Notes under the pieces: generated by a model | The model's input: the letters and a program-made list of their open reading frames with translations, nothing else | The model's database searches: none | Told to the model about the DNA's origin: nothing | Translations under genes and position numbers: made by a program | Part shown: in pieces, positions 59,801-64,000 of the stretch | Layout of the letters: every line of letters begins with the position of its first letter | How positions within the stretch are numbered: the first letter of the stretch is position 1 | Origin: Apteryx mantelli | Lineage: Eukaryota; Chordata; Aves; Apterygiformes; Apterygidae | Assembly (NCBI RefSeq): GCF_036417845.1 | Contig: NC_090020.1 | Location: forward strand, 40,098,425-40,162,424 | Length of the DNA stretch: 64,000 bases | Reading direction: 5' to 3'

Positions 59801-62800
59801 GGCAATCTCTTGGAAACTTTATAGCAGATCATTTCTTCCAGTCATTTTCTGGTCAAACTCTAGCTCCTTCTCCCTCAAAAAAAGACAGTGATCTTTGAAA
59901 GGAGGAAAAACGAGGAATCAAATTCACCTCAGTGCATGGGGAGCTCCACTGCAACAGTTTTGCAGCTTTAACAGCTCTGCAGGACTTAAGCCAGACTATA
60001 TTGCCAACAGAGGATGCTGTGCTTTAAGTATGCAGAGTTTTGACAAGTGAGGCCAGATATTCACTTACTCTCTGGACATAGACCTGCCCTTCCTTTTTAG
60101 ACCACATCAGAGATCCTGGAGCACCATTTCAGGATGCATAGCAAACTGTGAATCCCCATGCACAGCTCTCTTATGAATACACATGTAGCAGGTTCAGCGC
60201 TCTTTCACCCACAATTAGGATTTGGCTCTTAGCTAACTTAATAAAAGAGCTGTATCTTGCTCCAAATCCACAGAGCCTTCTCAAAATAAAAGAAACCCTA
60301 TTTATATGGCAAGCAAAAATCCTCATATCTTGAGCTCTCTGATAGAACTGTGCAGCTCAGTTACAGTCTCAGTCAGCAGAAAAAAGTAGCGTTTAATTTG
60401 AGCTTGCTGAGTTCTGAAACATGCACACCCTTTCTTTCCATTGCTTTCAAAATTCTGCCTACACTGTACTTCATTACTGTGTGCCCACAGTGGCCTTTAA
60501 AAGGAGATTAATCACTCAGTTGCTTCACCCAGTGTTTGAATTATCTCATTGTCATTATTTTCTTCCCTTGTCTGACCATACGTTTATTCTCAATTAGGAC
60601 ATCAGGGAAAAAAAACAAAACAAAACCATGCACCACATTTGCAAACTGCTTTGGAAGGGCAACTTTGATTTGTTTTCCCTTCCCCAAGGAGAGAGTAAGA
60701 GCAAAGCAAGCAGTGATAAAGTATGTAGGACTAACTACAGACATTTACAAGAGTTACTCCTCAGATTGCTCCATTTTCACTCGCTCTTACATAACCTCCT
60801 TGATGGTGTGTCCTTGAATCATCTCGTGATTTGTTTAACACCCCCCATCACAGCCAATAGGCACAGTGTTTTTGAGGATGCTTTACTAAAATACCCTTCA
60901 GTTCTAAAACTTGGCTTTGAAGTAGAACAGTGGGAAGCTGCTTGAGTGAGTGGAAGATCAAAGAAGATACTATCCCTATGGCCAAAAATCAATGAAAACT
61001 TGCTTTTACTGTATACTTTTTCAAGAAGCGTGACTCCTTTCTGAAAGGCAAGAGAGTGGGCAAAACTCCTTCATGTTCCACCTACCACTTCCACGTAAGT
61101 CGAATCTTTAATAGGTTTTGAGTCCCGACTGCTTCTGCACCAATCAGTTCAGTTGCCATCTCCCCTAACATCATGAACCTCCTCTGCCTTTTACCAGTTA
61201 CTGGTCTTTTTCCCCTCCTCTGTTTCAAGAGCTGGGGCATTATATTTTTCCCTTATACAGAGCTAAGTTAAAGCTAATGTTTCACACAGCTGTCATGCAT
61301 TTCAAGCCATGTTATATTATTTCTTTGCAGATTATCACACTCTGGCTCCTACACCTTAGCATTACTGAAAATAAAGAAACTAAGTGGAAGACATTGCACT
61401 TTATATGTTTTCTTATTTGAGCCCATGATTCTTCTCTTAATCAAGACCCTTCTATTCTCCTTTGTTATGCTGGTCTTGGCAGAGATAGGAATTTAATTTA
61501 CATTCATTGTGCTAATGCCTGTATGGCAGTTTCCACCTCTTCTCCTCCTTCCTCTTCATATGTCCAATGTTTGCACATAGGAAGAGGAAAGACAGGAGAT
61601 GGAAACTCTTCGAAACACTGGAAGTTATTGCCCTTACAGCAGAGCTCCTTTACTGCAGAAGAGAAATTGTGCCCCTGCCACAGCCACTCCTGCTCTTAGA
61701 TGAACACATCTGCAAAAGCATACCTTTCTCGGCAGATCAGGCTATGGCCTGGAGCAGAGTGACTGCAGCAGGAGCACAGGGTCCTGCTCTCCTTGCTGCT
61801 CCTCCCAGGGCGATGAGCCCTGCCGGGCCAGGGCAGACACAACAGAAAGGGATTTCTTCAGTCCCCACAGCAAAATTCACCAGAGCTTGTGGTCAGAGCC
61901 CCACAGGAGACCTGCAAAGAGTGCAAATTTAATTTAGCTGACTATCTTAAGCTGTCTTCGGATGACTCTCTCACCTGCTCCTAGGTAAGTTCATGCACTA
62001 TATTTTTAATAAGGTCAGCAGGTCACAGCTTCAAAGAAAGCATCAGTCCCCATCTATTCACAAAACACAGTTGTTTATTGCTTGGTTTTATTATCCAGGA
62101 GAGGCCTAGGACTGTTCACAGCTGGGGCCTGTGATGAAGGGGATAAGATTAATTAACTCTTCACCCTAAAGGGTGTCAGTAGGCTCAATTAACTTACACT
62201 TAAAAGTGCTTTGAAACTCTCACATAAAAGTAACAGTATCATTCATTAGTTATTCCAAATCGGTTATTCCAATTTAATGACATTCTTATTCTTCTGTTCA
62301 TCTCTTATAAAAAACAGCAGCCTATAAATGCTAATGAAAGGGGTCCCTTCATTTTTACATTGTCAAGAAAATTGCTAAATAAAGGCCTATACATCACATC
62401 ATATATAATATAAAGCATGAAAAAAATTGAAATCAATAAAGTATTGGAAAAAGACAGGAAAATTTAGGAAAATATTGTTGAATTGATCCTCTAGAAAACC
62501 TGAAAGTCCTGATTAAGATTTAAACAACAATGGGTGTCAAGTACTTTAAAAAAATTGATCTTTTTTTTTGCTTGTTAATCTGCTCAGTAATTCTGAAGCT
62601 AAGCAGAAACATCAAAATATTATGGACTTTCTCATATCATTGCATAGCTACATACAACAATCCATTCCCCAGGGATTTTCAGTGAAATTCTAAAAGGAAG
62701 GAAAAGTGTTTGATACTAACAATGAGACAGGCCATTTGTAGTTTCACAAATATTCTATTGCTAAACAAGGTAATAAATTAAGCAAGCTATGCTTAAATAC

Positions 62801-64000
62801 TGCTTCCAAAAATGAAACATTGGAGAGGATCCTGACCACAGTGCACAGCACAAATGTATTTCCAAACTTGCTGCAAAAATTGGACACTTTAATTCTTACA
62901 GTGAATTTGGTGCCTGTTTTTGAATACCTCACTGCCCATACAGGACTGTTTAGCTTGCTTCCCACCCATCACATGCAGATAGACATAAGCACAGATAAAT
63001 ACATTTTTAATTTTTAAATAAAGAGGAGGAGATTCGCATACATTTCACCATGGACTCCTAGTTCAGAGGAAGCAGTAGTCTATAGAGAACATCAAAGCAG
63101 TAAACATCACAGTGCTGCCACTGAACATTTAGCTTAGCTGCACCTTTAATGGCTTTTCTAAGGACTGAGTTGAGGAAAGGAATTAGCTGCAGAGATCAAA
63201 AGAACTAGATATAGCTTTGAAATCCCTTCACAGTCCAGTATTTTGTTTATGACCAAAGCCCGAGTTGAATGTGAAAGCCAGTTTCCATGGATATTTAAAT
63301 GACACTTTTATCGGGCTTATCGGAATGACACACTTTGACATTTAGAAGCCTTGCAAGGTCACCTCTCAGCCATCACTGAATTCATTTGTGTCTAGCAATC
63401 AACATTTCGAGTAAGGAACAAGGAGTGTTTGTGGCTTGTCAGTGTGACCAAATTGCAAAAGAATTGAAACTGTGCAGTACTGAAGCAAAGCAGATTAACC
63501 ACACCAGCAACCTGCGACAGCAAACTTAAACCCTTCGCTATCCGTGCTTCCCTCTGCCTCCTGCTGCCACATTCTGCCTCATGCACACTGTGCTGCAGGA
63601 TGGACCTCAGTGTCCTCTCCTGCTCCTCTTCTCCTTCCAAGGCAAATGCAGCAGGGCAGCAGCTCAGGCTCTGTGTGCTCAGCTGGACACGAGGAGGACA
63701 GCACACACTGCCTGATCAGCAGCCCTTTGCCGAGGACAAGGCAGCAAACCGCCCCATGAGCCAAAACCTGCAGTCACTTATTGCTTATCAGAGTACCTGG
63801 GTGCACAGATTTTAGCTGTGGTTACTGATCACATCTCATGCCTCAGCTCCGATTTCATATGCAATATGAAAAAGATTGGCTTAAAAACTTGTCATTAGTA
63901 TGAAATTTCCCTAAACCCTCAAGCTTTCTCCAGTACTTTAACACACTCTTCAGACAGATTATGAGACCTTGTGCTTTGCCATTTACATGAGACTGAAGCA
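59800..64000. other. Non-coding stretch, no gene seen
   Basis: Mostly plain sequence. GC-richer patches at 61740-61880 and 63530-63760 give overlapping frames on both strands (up to 121 codons) of random composition. A consensus donor at 61986 (cctag|gtaagt) follows the 61567-61932 frame, but a stop intervenes. The rightmost edge shows no feature. Confidence 0.6.

Noticed and set aside
62140-62165. HNF1-type site (gattaattaactc)
   Set aside because: Only about ten positions agree with the palindromic consensus. Texts of this kind are common in AT-rich DNA.
1-64000. CRISPR array, bacterial operon, phage or plasmid content
   Set aside because: No spaced direct repeats, no ribosome-binding-site-led gene series, and the CR1 relic and intron-like texture indicate vertebrate nuclear DNA.

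Overview
The window reads as non-coding vertebrate nuclear DNA. It is AT-rich, has no operon-like gene packing, and none of its open frames exceeds 160 codons. The best taxonomic clue is a truncated CR1 LINE 3' end at about 53477-53826, recognisable by its terminal ATTCTATG octamer and conserved 3' region on the minus strand. CR1 tails of this type, older decayed CR1-like and tRNA-derived SINE relics, and the absence of any L1 or Alu-like sequence point to a sauropsid, most probably a bird. The species cannot be told from this window.

Layout: 1-4300 is plain AT-rich sequence with a POU-type octamer. 4340-5400 is a small GC- and CpG-richer patch with overlapping palindromes. 5400-26400 is mostly featureless, with one G14 run, decayed CR1-like (9.5 kb), MIR-like (18.7 kb) and other ancient repeat relics, and a palindromic double E-box at 14154-14176. 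A second GC-rich patch with a 16-bp palindrome lies at 26380-26540. From 26.5 to 53.5 kb the sequence is gene-poor, with two tRNA-SINE relics in opposite orientation (28.04 and 41.85 kb), short tandem duplications, AT microsatellites and several perfect inverted repeats, including a 22-bp palindrome at 36043-36064. CR1 is at 53.5 kb. 59.2-59.8 kb is strongly purine-rich on the + strand, and the rest is plain.

I recognise no gene. A handful of short, splice-flanked open segments on the + strand (26160, 29777, 31930, 52411 and 58742) happen to be phase-compatible in order. They could be small exons of one gene with very long introns. I could not match any to a known protein, and such segments arise by chance in 64 kb, so they are given at low confidence. 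The window is best described as the inside of a large intron or an intergenic desert. I found no evidence of a novel multi-gene system.
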